Source: Marinilactibacillus sp. Marseille-P9653
GTDB lineage: Bacteria > Bacillota > Bacilli > Lactobacillales > Carnobacteriaceae_A
Length of the DNA: 64,000 nt
NCBI RefSeq assembly: GCF_916618885.1
Contig: NZ_CAKAKH010000001.1
Coordinates: 682,001 to 746,000, forward strand
Reading direction: 5' to 3'
Each line of letters begins with the position of its first letter. Positions within the stretch are counted from its first letter, which is position 1. This document shows positions 1 through 9,006 of the stretch, piece after piece. The position numbers and the translations under genes were made by a program. Below the pieces are notes generated by a model that made no database searches, was not told the origin of the DNA, and worked only from the letters and a program-made list of their open reading frames with translations.

Positions 1-330
1 AGATTGACGCATAAAGAAACTGGATTGGTAGCAGCTAGTCAAGCAGGGCGATCTCAACTAGCAAACAAAGAAACCGCAATGAAGATGCTGAAAGCGAAGT
101 TGTATCAAAAACAACTTGATGAAAAAGCACAAGAAATGGCCGCTATAAGAGGCGAGCAAAAAGAAATTGGCTGGGGATCTCAAATCCGTTCCTATGTTTT
201 TCATCCATATTCTATGGTAAAAGATCATAGAACAAATGAGGAAACTGGAAACATAGATGTTGTAATGGATGGCGACATTGACCGCTTCATCGAAGCTTAT
301 TTGCGCTCTTTAATTAATGCAGCAGAATAA
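1..330 (+). CDS. prfB: Peptide chain release factor 2 (RF2), C-terminal part
   Basis: Recognises UGA and UAA stop codons and triggers peptide release on the ribosome. Only the last 109 residues are in the window; the reading frame is open at base 1 and the catalytic GGQ loop must lie upstream. Visible landmarks are the segment rich in [10 protein letters not shown], then [20 protein letters not shown] and the family-typical [11 protein letters not shown] near the C-terminus, which together identify RF2. The usual prfB programmed frameshift site is near the gene start and cannot be checked here. The following ftsE-ftsX pair matches common Firmicutes gene order. A strong terminator follows the stop codon directly. 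Confidence 0.95.
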   Translation, partial: RLTHKETGLVAASQAGRSQLANKETAMKMLKAKLYQKQLDEKAQEMAAIRGEQKEIGWGSQIRSYVFHPYSMVKDHRTNEETGNIDVVMDGDIDRFIEAYLRSLINAAE

Positions 331-378
331 TGTAAAAGGGCATTACAGTGAGTTATTAGGCTGTAATGCCTTTTTACA
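331..378 (+). terminator. Intrinsic terminator after prfB
   Basis: Inverted repeat TGTAAAAGGGCATTACAG / CTGTAATGCCTTTTTACA separated by about 12 nt, with the T-run inside the 3' arm. The near-symmetric A/T flanks could let it work on both strands. It separates prfB from the ftsEX unit. Confidence 0.9.
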
Positions 379-764
379 TTTATTACGAAACCGAGAAGTG
401 TCAAATTTTAGACATACTTTTAAGAGGCTTGTTTTAACACAACTGTAACATTAGAATTTTAAACAAATACCATTTTAAGCACGTTAAAAGGAGGTAAGTG
501 GAGAGTGGTTTCTTTATTATGGTGACAATTGAACGATAAGTGGTTTTGAAGAGGTTTTTAATGGGTTCTTAGTGGAATTTTTTAGTAGTGAACTCAAGAA
601 GTATGACTTTTTGAAATATGATTGTAATTGGATTAAAACAGACTTCTTTTCAACCAGTGATATACTAAGAAAGGCTTGAGAAATCTTAAGGGTTTCGCAA
701 AGAAGTCTCAACATGCCTACCAGGTTTAGATGACTTTAAAACAAAATAGATAGGTGAGTATATA
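379..764 (+). promoter_or_regulatory. Long intergenic leader of ftsE with extended -10 promoter candidate
   Basis: This stretch of almost 400 bases has no convincing gene. An extended -10 element, TGATATACT, lies at 658-666 without a good -35. Downstream, between about 674 and 717, GGC-TTGAGA and TCTCAA-GCC arms can pair into an imperfect leader hairpin. A 65-codon reverse-strand reading frame at 517-714 has no recognisable sequence and was not accepted. The ftsE start at 765 has only a weak ribosome site (TAGGTGAG). Confidence 0.4.
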
Positions 765-1451
765 ATGATAGAAATGTCTAATGTTTACAAGAAATACTCA
801 AATGGTATTACAGCTATTAATGGGTTGGACGTTCGTATTGAGCAAGGCGAGTTCGTTTACGTTGTTGGTCCAAGTGGAGCAGGTAAATCAACTTTCATCA
901 AAATGATTTATAGAGAAGAAGTTCCGACCAAAGGAACGGTTAAAGTAGGAGAATTTGATCTTGCTACTTTGAAACCTAAAAAAATACCACATTTGAGAAG
1001 ACACGTTGGTGTAGTTTTCCAGGATTTCAAACTATTACCAAGATTGACAGTATACGAGAATGTTGCATACGCAATGCAAGTACTAGAAAAAAATCCTAAA
1101 CAAATTCAAAAACGTGTACTAGAAGTTCTTGATTTAGTTGGATTGAAACATAAAGTTAGAATGTTTCCGAATGAGTTATCCGGTGGTGAGCAGCAGAGAA
1201 TTGCGATTGCTAGAGCAATTGCGAATATGCCGCGCGTACTGATTGCAGATGAGCCTACAGGAAACCTAGATCCTGAAACAGCTTGGGGAATCATGGAATT
1301 ACTTGAAGAAATCAATAATCAAGGTACAACTGTCATTATGGCGACTCACAATAGTGAAATCGTGAATCGTGTGAGACACAGGGTTTTAGCAGTTGAAAAC
1401 GGACGTATTGCCCGAGATCAAGAGGAAGGGGAATACGGATATGAAATTTAG
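765..1451 (+). CDS. ftsE: Cell-division ABC transporter ATP-binding protein FtsE
   Basis: Cytoplasmic ATPase partner of FtsX. In Gram-positives the FtsEX complex does not transport a solute but uses ATP to control secreted peptidoglycan hydrolases at the division site. The 228-residue length is normal. Visible motifs are Walker A GPSGAGKS (about residues 36-43), Q-loop VFQDFKLLPRLTVYENV, signature LSGGEQQR and Walker B VLIADEPTGNLDP, followed by the H-loop MATHNSEIV. The start is supported by homology of the first residues (MIEMSNVYKKY). The 3' end overlaps ftsX by 11 bases, indicating translational coupling. The hydrolase two genes on is its likely client. Confidence 0.97.
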   Translation: MIEMSNVYKKYSNGITAINGLDVRIEQGEFVYVVGPSGAGKSTFIKMIYREEVPTKGTVKVGEFDLATLKPKKIPHLRRHVGVVFQDFKLLPRLTVYENVAYAMQVLEKNPKQIQKRVLEVLDLVGLKHKVRMFPNELSGGEQQRIAIARAIANMPRVLIADEPTGNLDPETAWGIMELLEEINNQGTTVIMATHNSEIVNRVRHRVLAVENGRIARDQEEGEYGYEI

Positions 1452-2328
1452 AACAATCAGACGTCATATTGTAGAGTCACTAAGAAGTATTGTACGTAAT
1501 GGCTGGATGACCTTAGCAGCGGTGAGCGCAGTAGCGGTAACTTTACTTCTAGTAGGAAGTTTTATCGCAATGTTGATGAATGTAAACAAAATCGTTTCAG
1601 ATATTGAAAATGATGTCAGTATTAGAGTTCACGTCGACCTTGCAGCTGAAGAAGCAGATCGAGATAATTTACGAGCGAGTCTTGAAGGATTAAATAATGT
1701 TGAATCCGTAGAGTTCTCTAGTAGAGATACTGAATTAAATAATGTTATCGGAAGTTACGGGGATGCCTTTGGTCTATTCGATGGAGATAATAACCCCTTA
1801 TATGATGTGTTTGTAGTCAATACGAATACGCCAGAACAAACCTCAGAAGTTGCGCAGGAAGCAGAAACACTTGATTATGTTGCCGACGTAAACTATGGAG
1901 GATCAGATGCAGATCGATTGTTTGAAGTAACAAGTGTTGTGAGAAATGTCGGAGCAATTGTAATTATCGCATTAATCTTCACTGCAGTGTTCCTGATTGC
2001 AAACACAATCAGAATTACGATTTTCTCGAGAAGAACAGAAATCGAGATTATGAAACTAGTTGGTGCTTCAAACTGGTTTATCAGATGGCCATTCTTAATC
2101 GAAGGAGCATTGATTGGATTACTTGGATCATTGATTCCAGTAGGAATTATATCTTATGTATATCTTCAAGGGTACGATACCTTAATGAATGCACTACAAG
2201 GAACCTATTATTCCTTATTAGAACCCAATCCATTCCTAATTTTACTTGTAGCTTTACTACTTGGAATCGGAATCATCATCGGAAGCTTAGGATCAGCTTT
2301 ATCTATTAGAAAATTCTTGAAAGTTTAG
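1441..2328 (+). CDS. ftsX: Cell-division membrane protein FtsX
   Basis: Four-helix membrane partner of FtsE that passes ATP-driven conformational change to an extracellular hydrolase. The ATG at 1441 was chosen over in-frame codons upstream because AGGAAGGGG precedes it and the protein then begins MKFRTIRRHIVES, typical of FtsX, giving 295 residues. A first membrane helix spans about residues 21-46, a large extracellular domain about 50-170, and three more helices lie in the last 120 residues, with the conserved RRTEIEIMKLVGAS loop between them. It overlaps ftsE. The stop is followed by a short hairpin (GAACGAGAAAAT / ATTTTCTCGTTC) that could attenuate transcription into the hydrolase gene. 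Confidence 0.96.
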   Translation: MKFRTIRRHIVESLRSIVRNGWMTLAAVSAVAVTLLLVGSFIAMLMNVNKIVSDIENDVSIRVHVDLAAEEADRDNLRASLEGLNNVESVEFSSRDTELNNVIGSYGDAFGLFDGDNNPLYDVFVVNTNTPEQTSEVAQEAETLDYVADVNYGGSDADRLFEVTSVVRNVGAIVIIALIFTAVFLIANTIRITIFSRRTEIEIMKLVGASNWFIRWPFLIEGALIGLLGSLIPVGIISYVYLQGYDTLMNALQGTYYSLLEPNPFLILLVALLLGIGIIIGSLGSALSIRKFLKV

Positions 2329-2412
2329 AGATCATAGTGAACGAGAAAATTATTTTCTCGTTCACTCGTACTACATAGTGTTAAAAAAACATAATAGAAA
2401 GAGGAAAATAAC

Positions 2413-3648
2413 TTGAATAAGAAATCAATCTTGAAATTAACTTTAGCAGCATCTTTAGGACTTACTTATCTTGCAACACCAGCTATGCCAGTATTCGCTT
2501 CACCTGAAAGCGAATCTGAATTTAATCAAAAATTAGAAAATCTTTCTAAAGACCAAAACGAAGCTGAAAAAGAATTAGAAGCGGTTGCTTCTAAAATTTC
2601 TGAGCAAGAAGCCTATCTAAATGTACTTATGGACGAAATGGAAGAAACGAATACGACTTTGACTCAATTAAAAGAAGAAATTGATACATTGAACACGGTT
2701 ATTGCTGATCGTGAAGAGAAATTAGAAGAGCAAGCAAGAGCTGTTCAGGTAACAGGAGATTCTAAGTCAGTCTTGAACTTTTTAATGGAATCTGAATCAT
2801 TAGGAGATATTATTGGAAGACTGGACGTTGTGAATACAATCGTTTCAGCAAACCAAAACTTGATCCAGCAACAAGTTAGTGATAAAGAAGCAGTGGTTTC
2901 TAAAGAAAAAGAAACATTAGCACAACAAGAAGAGCAAACATTAAGAGCAGCAAAAATGGAAAGCCAAAAAGCTGAGCTTGAAGAAGAACAAGCAAATCAA
3001 GAACGTTTAGTTGCTTCTATAGCAGCTGAAAAGTCTGATGTTGCAGAAGAAAAAGAAACTTTCCTTGCTGAGCAGAAAGCTGCTGAAGCATTAGTAAAAG
3101 AATTACAAGCTGCTAGAGCAGCAGCAGCCGAAACAACAACGATTGCTGTTTCTAACACAACAGAAGCTGCAACTGAAACAGCTGACGTTGAAGAAGAAGT
3201 TGTTAGCACTTCTTCAAGTGATTCAAATCAAGCGTCTGAAACAACTCCAGAACCGGCAAAAGCGCCTGAAGCAAGTGTACCAGCTTCTTCAAACGGCGGA
3301 TCTATCACTGGGATTGCTCACGGACTTAAAGGTGTACGTTATTCATTTGGTGGCGGTACGCCAGCAGGGTTTGATTGTTCAGGATTTGTACAGTATGTTT
3401 TCCGTCAAGCAGGACGTAGTATTACAAGAACAGCTGCTGGACAATACAGCGCAACTACAAGAATTTCTCAATCTCAAGCACAACCAGGCGATTTAATCTT
3501 CTTCAATCAAGGTGGATCTATTGATCATGTTGGAATCTATTTAGGTGGCGGAAGCTTTATCGGAGCGCAAACTTCTACAGGGGTGGCAGTTGCTTCCTTT
3601 ACTTCAGGATATTGGTCTAACTATGTAGCTGGATTTGGACGTCCTTAA
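2413..3648 (+). CDS. Secreted coiled-coil NlpC/P60 peptidoglycan hydrolase (PcsB/SagA-like)
   Basis: Probable peptidoglycan endopeptidase acting at the septum under FtsEX control. It starts with TTG at 2413 after AGAGGAAAA. Residues 1-29 are a signal peptide ending VFA; about 35-240 form a long coiled coil of the PcsB type; about 240-295 is a Ser/Thr/Pro/Glu-rich linker; the rest is an NlpC/P60 domain. Catalytic Cys322 sits in FDCSGF and His372 in DHVGIYLGGG. Streptococcal PcsB carries a CHAP domain instead, so the architecture is closer to enterococcal SagA. Position directly after ftsEX supports the functional link. A strong terminator follows. Confidence 0.92.
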   Translation: MNKKSILKLTLAASLGLTYLATPAMPVFASPESESEFNQKLENLSKDQNEAEKELEAVASKISEQEAYLNVLMDEMEETNTTLTQLKEEIDTLNTVIADREEKLEEQARAVQVTGDSKSVLNFLMESESLGDIIGRLDVVNTIVSANQNLIQQQVSDKEAVVSKEKETLAQQEEQTLRAAKMESQKAELEEEQANQERLVASIAAEKSDVAEEKETFLAEQKAAEALVKELQAARAAAAETTTIAVSNTTEAATETADVEEEVVSTSSSDSNQASETTPEPAKAPEASVPASSNGGSITGIAHGLKGVRYSFGGGTPAGFDCSGFVQYVFRQAGRSITRTAAGQYSATTRISQSQAQPGDLIFFNQGGSIDHVGIYLGGGSFIGAQTSTGVAVASFTSGYWSNYVAGFGRP

Positions 3649-3684
3649 TTAAACAGAACTTACTAAAACAACAAGTGAAACAAC

Positions 3685-3735
3685 AAAAAGGTTAGTCCAG
3701 ATACAGTTACAAACTGTGTTCGGACTAACCTTTTT
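3685..3735. terminator. Bidirectional terminator between the hydrolase gene and lrgB
   Basis: A 14-bp perfect inverted repeat, AAAAAGGTTAGTCC / GGACTAACCTTTTT, flanks a 23-nt loop. The A-run on the left and T-run on the right mean it can end both the rightward hydrolase transcript and the leftward lrgAB transcript. Confidence 0.92.
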
Positions 3736-3787
3736 CTATTCATCTGATCAGGAATGGACAGAAATGTTTTGGAAAATCATTGAGAAA

Positions 3788-4492
3788 TCAAAACGATATA
3801 CTATAAATAAAATTGGTCAATGGTGCTAGTAAAACATAAGCGATACCCGTCAAGATGATGGAAAGACCTGACATTGCGCCGTGCACATCTCCTAACTGAA
3901 TAGCCTTTGATGTACCCATTGCGTGTGCGCCACTTCCAAGCGCGACACCTTGAGCAATTGGATCTGTAATATGAGTGAGCTTGAAAAGTAGCGGTCCGAG
4001 TACCGAACCTAAAGTCCCTGTTACGATCACCAGAGCAATGGTTAAAGATTCTATCCCACCGAGAGAGTTTGAAACACTAATCGCAATAGCAGTGGTGATG
4101 CTTTTCGAGAAAAAAGAAGCAAAAACTTGCTGATCAAATTCGAATAAAATCATAAAGAATATGATGACAAGTGTATGCGCGATCGTACCGATGCCGACAC
4201 CCAAAAAGATAGAGGGATAATGCTTCTTCAAATAGCGGAAATTTTTCTCCAGTATGATCGCTAATGAAACCGTAGCAGGTGTAATCATCATATGAATAAA
4301 TTCTCCACCTAGTAAAAATGTTTCGTATTCTATATCAAAAAGAATCAGTAGACTAATAATTGTGATAACAGAAAATATCAACGGCGTAAAAATAGGGTAA
4401 GGCCAACGATTGTGTAAATGATGCCCTATCGTGTAAGCCACAATGGTCAGTAATAGACCAAACATAGGCGTATTCGTAAGTATTTCTTTCAT
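3788..4492 (-). CDS. lrgB: LrgB/CidB-family membrane protein
   Basis: Polytopic inner-membrane protein of the LrgB/CidB family, paired with LrgA. In staphylococci and streptococci the pair affects murein hydrolase activity and autolysis; pyruvate or organic-acid transport has also been proposed. The 234 residues are almost wholly hydrophobic. Family landmarks visible are WPYPIFTPLI, the glycine-rich SVSNSLGG and GTLGSVLGP, and ALGSGAHAMGTSKA near residues 185-200. The start codon shares bases with the lrgA stop (TAATG), so the two are co-translated. No LytTR-type regulator lies next to it, so its control is unclear here. Confidence 0.93.
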   Translation of the reverse strand: MKEILTNTPMFGLLLTIVAYTIGHHLHNRWPYPIFTPLIFSVITIISLLILFDIEYETFLLGGEFIHMMITPATVSLAIILEKNFRYLKKHYPSIFLGVGIGTIAHTLVIIFFMILFEFDQQVFASFFSKSITTAIAISVSNSLGGIESLTIALVIVTGTLGSVLGPLLFKLTHITDPIAQGVALGSGAHAMGTSKAIQLGDVHGAMSGLSIILTGIAYVLLAPLTNFIYSISF

Positions 4493-4899
4493 TAAGTTTC
4501 CTCAGTTTCTTTTGGACTAATAGGGTGTCTACGTTTTTTTGAAACCTCGATAGTTTTTCCAACAATAATCATGACGACTGACGTTGATATTAGAGAAATG
4601 ATTGCAATCTGCCACCATATAGAAGTGATTAGTTCAAAGTGAATCATTAAACCCACTGCAGCCGGTACAAATAGAATCGCCATATTTTGCGTTAACCAGG
4701 TGCCTACAGCTTCTACTTTTTCTATTTTCAGTAATCCGAAATGGAGCGATAAAAACAATAAAATCATACCAATCACACTTCCAGGAACAGAAAAAGGCAT
4801 AACGTAAGAGAGGAGTTCACCAAGTACAGAATAAAATAAAATCCAACCGAATTGTTGCAATAGTTTTATATAGATCACTCCTTGAATAGACTTGTTCAA
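4492..4899 (-). CDS. lrgA: LrgA/CidA-family holin-like protein
   Basis: Small membrane protein with four predicted helices, the holin-like partner of LrgB. PFSVPGSVIGMILLF and LTQNMAILFVPAAVGLM are typical LrgA motifs. The start is uncertain. The only canonical codon for a full-length protein is the TTG at 4899 (135 residues), which has no Shine-Dalgarno and lies about 18 nt after a predicted -10. A perfect AAGGAG lies at 4883-4878, and 8 nt after it is an in-frame ATA (4869-4867) that would give a family-like N-terminus, (M)KLLQQFGWIL, of 125 residues. The lrgB start overlaps its stop. Confidence 0.9.
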   Translation of the reverse strand: MNKSIQGVIYIKLLQQFGWILFYSVLGELLSYVMPFSVPGSVIGMILLFLSLHFGLLKIEKVEAVGTWLTQNMAILFVPAAVGLMIHFELITSIWWQIAIISLISTSVVMIIVGKTIEVSKKRRHPISPKETEET

Positions 4900-4916
4900 T
4901 CATACTTAATCTAAAC

Positions 4917-4925
4917 AGTATAGCA
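4917..4925 (-). promoter_or_regulatory. Extended -10 promoter of lrgAB
   Basis: Reading the reverse strand, TGCTATACT forms a TGnTATACT extended -10 element about 18 nt before the TTG candidate start of lrgA. No good -35 is seen, as expected for extended -10 promoters. It sits in a 157-bp divergent region shared with the PDZ-protein gene. Confidence 0.5.
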
Positions 4926-5056
4926 TAGAGTGATCTGATCAAAAAGACCTTTACAGACTGAAGATGAAATCATCTGATAAATTCAAACCAATGCATAACT
5001 TTTTCATAAGATGTGTTAAAATAATAGTGAAAGAAAATAAGAAAGGTGCAAATTAA

Positions 5057-6259
5057 ATGAATATACTGCAAAGTTTGCTACTCGCTTTTGGACTATTTTT
5101 TATTCAGCCACTATTTTTAGTTGGTATAGCATTAGTTCTATTAGCAAAAAGTAGAAGAGTTAGTTACGACCGTAAACAACTACGAGCGACAATCTATAAA
5201 GACAACTTTGAAATCAAACGATTTTTAGTATGGGGACTTCTTCCAGGGCTCCTGTTATCGGCGTTGACAGTGTTTGCAGGGTTACCTGTTACACTTGACT
5301 GGATCATACTTTATCAGATCGTTACGATCTTATCCTTGGGGTTAGGTTACCGATTTATTCATCCTATATTCACTTTCTCAATCACCAGCTTGGTGTTCCT
5401 GGCCTTGACTTATTTTGGAGTCACTACAGATCAATTTTTCTCCATGCCTGAAAACTGGTACAGCCCACTGAATCAAGGATTATCAGTAGCGTACGAATTG
5501 ACTCAAGTGAGCTTTATCATTGCTTTATTATTGTTACTAAGTACTGTACTGGTTCTTCAGACAGGAAACATGTCTAAGTTTATCCCAAGATTTTTGGCAA
5601 CAAAACGAGGGAAACTAGTCGCTAAATACCGTATGACGCCTTTTTGGCTCGTACCCTTATTACTCGTTATTCCAGGAGAAGGATTTAGACCTTTCTTTGA
5701 CTGGTGGCCAGTTTTTTCTGTAGGTAACCAGACCTATTCCTTTTTCTTGTTGCCTGTTTTAATGGGGCTGAGATACACGGTTCAGGCTCAAATACCTAAA
5801 GAAGCCAAAGAACGGCTGTTAAAAGATTTTCTTGGATTGTCAGTAGCGGGAATGGTTTTATTCGCTCTAACATTCTGGTTAAAAGAATTCGCGATTTTAG
5901 GGTTGCTCGTACTTATGATAGGCGGAGTCTTTGTACTGTATCGTCACCGTAAGCGTGAGCAGAAGTGGAGTTTCCGCTTTGGTCCAGCTGAACAAGGGTT
6001 GAGAGTTATCGCGATTAGACCTGGGAGCCCAGCTGAAAAAATGGGTGTTGGTATTGGAGATGCACTTTTAGAATGCAACGACAGACAGCTGCATACGATT
6101 GAAGATTTAAACGAAGCGCTCTTTTCAAACCGTGCATATTGTCACTTGAAAGTGAATAGAATCGATAATGAAATCGTTCTTTCAGAAACAGCTATTTATG
6201 AAGATGATCCACATGATCTTGGGTTAATTACGCTTGAAGAAATCAAACTAGTCAAATAA
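5057..6259 (+). CDS. MinJ-like polytopic membrane protein with C-terminal PDZ domain
   Basis: Membrane protein with about eight to nine hydrophobic segments over residues 1-300 followed by a cytoplasmic PDZ domain (about 310-395; GLRVIAIRPGSPAEKMGV then GDALLECNDRQL). In Bacillus subtilis, MinJ has this layout, links DivIVA to MinCD, and is encoded near ftsEX. That neighbourhood, with ftsEX about 3 kb upstream, supports a topological or division role here, but sequence likeness outside the PDZ domain is not diagnostic. It is not an S2P protease: there is no HExxH motif. The start has GAAAGGTG upstream. The next gene, a response regulator, begins 71 nt later. Confidence 0.7.
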   Translation: MNILQSLLLAFGLFFIQPLFLVGIALVLLAKSRRVSYDRKQLRATIYKDNFEIKRFLVWGLLPGLLLSALTVFAGLPVTLDWIILYQIVTILSLGLGYRFIHPIFTFSITSLVFLALTYFGVTTDQFFSMPENWYSPLNQGLSVAYELTQVSFIIALLLLLSTVLVLQTGNMSKFIPRFLATKRGKLVAKYRMTPFWLVPLLLVIPGEGFRPFFDWWPVFSVGNQTYSFFLLPVLMGLRYTVQAQIPKEAKERLLKDFLGLSVAGMVLFALTFWLKEFAILGLLVLMIGGVFVLYRHRKREQKWSFRFGPAEQGLRVIAIRPGSPAEKMGVGIGDALLECNDRQLHTIEDLNEALFSNRAYCHLKVNRIDNEIVLSETAIYEDDPHDLGLITLEEIKLVK

Positions 6260-6330
6260 TTATTTCAGAATAGAAAGTAATACTTCTGTTATCAAACGAG
6301 TTTTATACGAAAGGATTGGGATTGTAAACT

Positions 6331-7041
6331 ATGAAAAGAGTTTTAATTGTCGAAGATGAGCAGTCGATCGTCAAATTGTTATCGTATAATTTAGAAAAAG
6401 AAGGTTACCAGGTCACAGCATCTTTGGATGGAGAAGAAGGATATGAAATGGCAAGTACAGGTTCATATGATCTGATTATTCTAGATTTAATGTTACCTTC
6501 TAAAGACGGAATCGATATCTGTAAGGGTCTTAGACAAGAAAAAGTAGATACACCGATCATCATGCTGACTGCAAAAGATTCTGAGATTGATAAAATCATT
6601 GGTCTTGAAATTGGAGCAGACGATTATATGACAAAACCTTTCAGTCCAAGAGAAGTCCTTGCACGTATGAAGGCAATTTTCAGAAGATATGAGAAAATCA
6701 GTGAAGTTGAAACAGAATCTCAAAATGAGCCTGAAAAATCCATTATTCTTAAAGATGTCGAAATCTTCCCTGAACAGTATGAAGTCCGTTTAAAGGGAGA
6801 GGCCATTGAATGCACGCCTAAAGAATTTGATTTACTTCTTTATATGGCAAGACGTCAAAATCGAATCTTGAGTAGAGAACAATTGTTGAATGCAATATGG
6901 GATTATGATTTTGCAGGTGAAACTAGAATCGTAGATGTTCATATCAGTCATTTAAGAGAGAAAATAGAAGAAGATACAAAGAATCCTCAATATATCAAAA
7001 CAGCTAGAGGCTTTGGTTATAAGCTTGAGGAACCCAAATGA
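6331..7041 (+). CDS. phoP: OmpR/PhoB-family response regulator, PhoP type
   Basis: DNA-binding response regulator of 236 residues. The receiver domain covers about 1-120: acidic pocket EDE at 8-10, phospho-acceptor Asp52 in ILDLMLP, Thr in MLTAKD and Lys in MTKPFSP. A winged-helix output domain covers about 135-235, with the typical RILSREQLLNAIWDYDF and IVDVHISHLREKI. Its best family match is PhoP/PnpR, which responds to phosphate limitation, but no pst genes lie in this window, so the regulon is an inference. The stop overlaps the kinase start by 4 bases. Confidence 0.9.
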   Translation: MKRVLIVEDEQSIVKLLSYNLEKEGYQVTASLDGEEGYEMASTGSYDLIILDLMLPSKDGIDICKGLRQEKVDTPIIMLTAKDSEIDKIIGLEIGADDYMTKPFSPREVLARMKAIFRRYEKISEVETESQNEPEKSIILKDVEIFPEQYEVRLKGEAIECTPKEFDLLLYMARRQNRILSREQLLNAIWDYDFAGETRIVDVHISHLREKIEEDTKNPQYIKTARGFGYKLEEPK

Positions 7042-8834
7042 AACAGTTAAGAGGAAGAATTCTTCTCTTTTTCCTTGCGGTGTTTGGTGTTTTTTCTATT
7101 ATTTTCTTCTACATTTCTTCGAATGTTTTTGTACAACAAGGTCTGGAGCAACAAGGCGAAGACCTAAAGGCACAACTTGTAACGCTTCAGAGTCAATTAA
7201 ACGATACGATTGATTCAGAACAGGATCTAGAAGAGCTGATGACAGGACTGGAAAAAGCAGCAGAAGCTGTTTCTGAAAGAATTACACTTATTGATCTTTC
7301 AGGAAATGTTATCTATGACTCGCATGCTGATCAGGACATGGTCGAAAACCATTTGGATCGACCAGAAATTCAATCGATTTTAAATGGCGACGGTATAAGT
7401 ACGTATGACCGTGTCAGTACGAGCACAGAAGACTTAAGATATTATACTGCAGCTCCTTTACTGAGTACGGAGGGAGAAACTGTAGGAATTTTGAGATTAT
7501 CAAAACGAGTGGAAGAAATGACGGGTGTTACAGAGGAGTTGATTCGATTCTTATTGGTTTTTATAGCGACTTCACTTTTACTTACCGTACTGTTCACTTA
7601 TTACTGGACTAGAAGAATCGGCGATCCTATTGAAGAAATCAAACAGATAACCAATAAGTTGTCTCACCAGAAATATGGTACGCGTTATCGGTCGGCTTCT
7701 TATCATGAAATTGATGATCTTGGAGAAACAATCAATGATCTTGCCGGCAATCTGGAGTCACAAATGCAGGAAATCAAGCAGAATGACAAACGGATGCGTG
7801 AACTCATTAATCATTTGGTCATCGGCGTCATGGTTTTGAATGAGAATAGAGAAATCACCATGGTTAACCCTATTATGAATGAGATATTAGGTGAAAATCT
7901 TTACGGGAAAATAGGGCATAGTTACTTGGAAGTCTTTAAAAGTTATGGACTAAATCGATTGATTGAAGCGGCTTTTGAAAAAAACGAACTTCAAAATCGA
8001 GAGATTTCTTTGTTTCTACAGGACGAAAGAATTGTGGATACCAATATTGTCCCAATACCTGGACGTATCCAGGGGACGACCAATTTTATCGTACTATTAT
8101 ATGATATAACAGAAATCAGGAGACTTGAAAGAGTTCGAACCGACTTTGTAGCAAATGCTTCTCATGAATTGAGAACACCTATAACGGCTTTGAAAGGTTT
8201 CAGCGAAACCTTGTTGGATGGAGCGCTAGAAGATCGAGAAGTCCTCGTTGAGTTTCTGGAAATCATGTTGAAAGAGAGTAGCAGACTAGATTTAATGGTG
8301 CAAGATATTTTACAGTTATCTAAACTGGAGCAAAAACAAGTAAGAATGAATGTTGAATCTATTGAAGCTAAATCAGTCGTAAAAGAAGTCTTCCAAATCT
8401 TGCAGCAAAAAGCAGAATTAAAAGAAATGGAACTTTCTATAATAAATCATGAAAATGTTTCTTTAGAAGTGGATCATGATCAGTTAAAACAAATTATATT
8501 GAATCTTGTAGGGAACGCAGTGTCTTATACGCCTGAAAAAGGAAAAGTAGAAGTAGAAATGACTTACTTGAATCAGGAAGCAGTCATTAAAATTCGAGAC
8601 AATGGTATCGGTATTCCGCAGCAAGAACAATCAAGAATTTTCGAGAGATTTTACAGAGTCGATAAAGCCCGCAGTAGAAATGCTGGTGGAACTGGGCTTG
8701 GACTATCAATCGTAAAATACCTTGTTGAGAATTTGAACGGACATATAGAACTAGTCAGTGAGGTAGGAAAAGGGACAATGTTTGAAGTCTATTTACCGAT
8801 TATATTCGAAAATCCATCAAGTCAAAGACGTTAG
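7038..8834 (+). CDS. phoR: Sensor histidine kinase, PhoR/PnpS type
   Basis: Membrane sensor kinase of 598 residues and partner of the response regulator just upstream. Order of parts: helix 1 (about 8-30), extracellular sensor domain (about 31-165), helix 2 (about 168-190), HAMP (about 190-245), PAS-like domain (about 250-355), then HisKA with phospho-acceptor His376 in NASHELRTPIT. The ATPase follows with N-box NLVGNAVSYTPEKG, G1 DNGIGIP, F-box RIFERFYRVDKARS and G2 GGTGLGLSIV. All key residues are present. The arrangement fits PhoR/PnpS rather than WalK, since the usual walHIJ genes are absent. A terminator follows directly. Confidence 0.9.
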   Translation: MKQLRGRILLFFLAVFGVFSIIFFYISSNVFVQQGLEQQGEDLKAQLVTLQSQLNDTIDSEQDLEELMTGLEKAAEAVSERITLIDLSGNVIYDSHADQDMVENHLDRPEIQSILNGDGISTYDRVSTSTEDLRYYTAAPLLSTEGETVGILRLSKRVEEMTGVTEELIRFLLVFIATSLLLTVLFTYYWTRRIGDPIEEIKQITNKLSHQKYGTRYRSASYHEIDDLGETINDLAGNLESQMQEIKQNDKRMRELINHLVIGVMVLNENREITMVNPIMNEILGENLYGKIGHSYLEVFKSYGLNRLIEAAFEKNELQNREISLFLQDERIVDTNIVPIPGRIQGTTNFIVLLYDITEIRRLERVRTDFVANASHELRTPITALKGFSETLLDGALEDREVLVEFLEIMLKESSRLDLMVQDILQLSKLEQKQVRMNVESIEAKSVVKEVFQILQQKAELKEMELSIINHENVSLEVDHDQLKQIILNLVGNAVSYTPEKGKVEVEMTYLNQEAVIKIRDNGIGIPQQEQSRIFERFYRVDKARSRNAGGTGLGLSIVKYLVENLNGHIELVSEVGKGTMFEVYLPIIFENPSSQRR

Positions 8835-8839
8835 TAAGA

Positions 8840-8872
8840 AAACCAGCCTATTCATACGGGCTGGTTTTTTTA
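8840..8872 (+). terminator. Intrinsic terminator after phoR
   Basis: Stem AAACCAGCC / GGCTGGTTT around a short ATTCATACG-type loop with a run of seven T immediately after. It closes the two-component operon. Confidence 0.93.
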
Positions 8873-9006
8873 TTGAATCGTGATAATTGCTTTATAGGAT
8901 TAAGGCATATTACAATAAATAAGAAGTTGCATTTTATGATCTTAACTGATAATATAGTGAAAATTTACTCTGAAAAAACACGAAATAGAGAAAGAGAGAT
9001 GATCAA

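Noticed and set aside
517-714. 65-codon reverse-strand reading frame in the ftsE leader
   Set aside because: No ribosome site, no recognisable sequence, and the region is better explained as an AT-rich leader with a promoter and hairpin.
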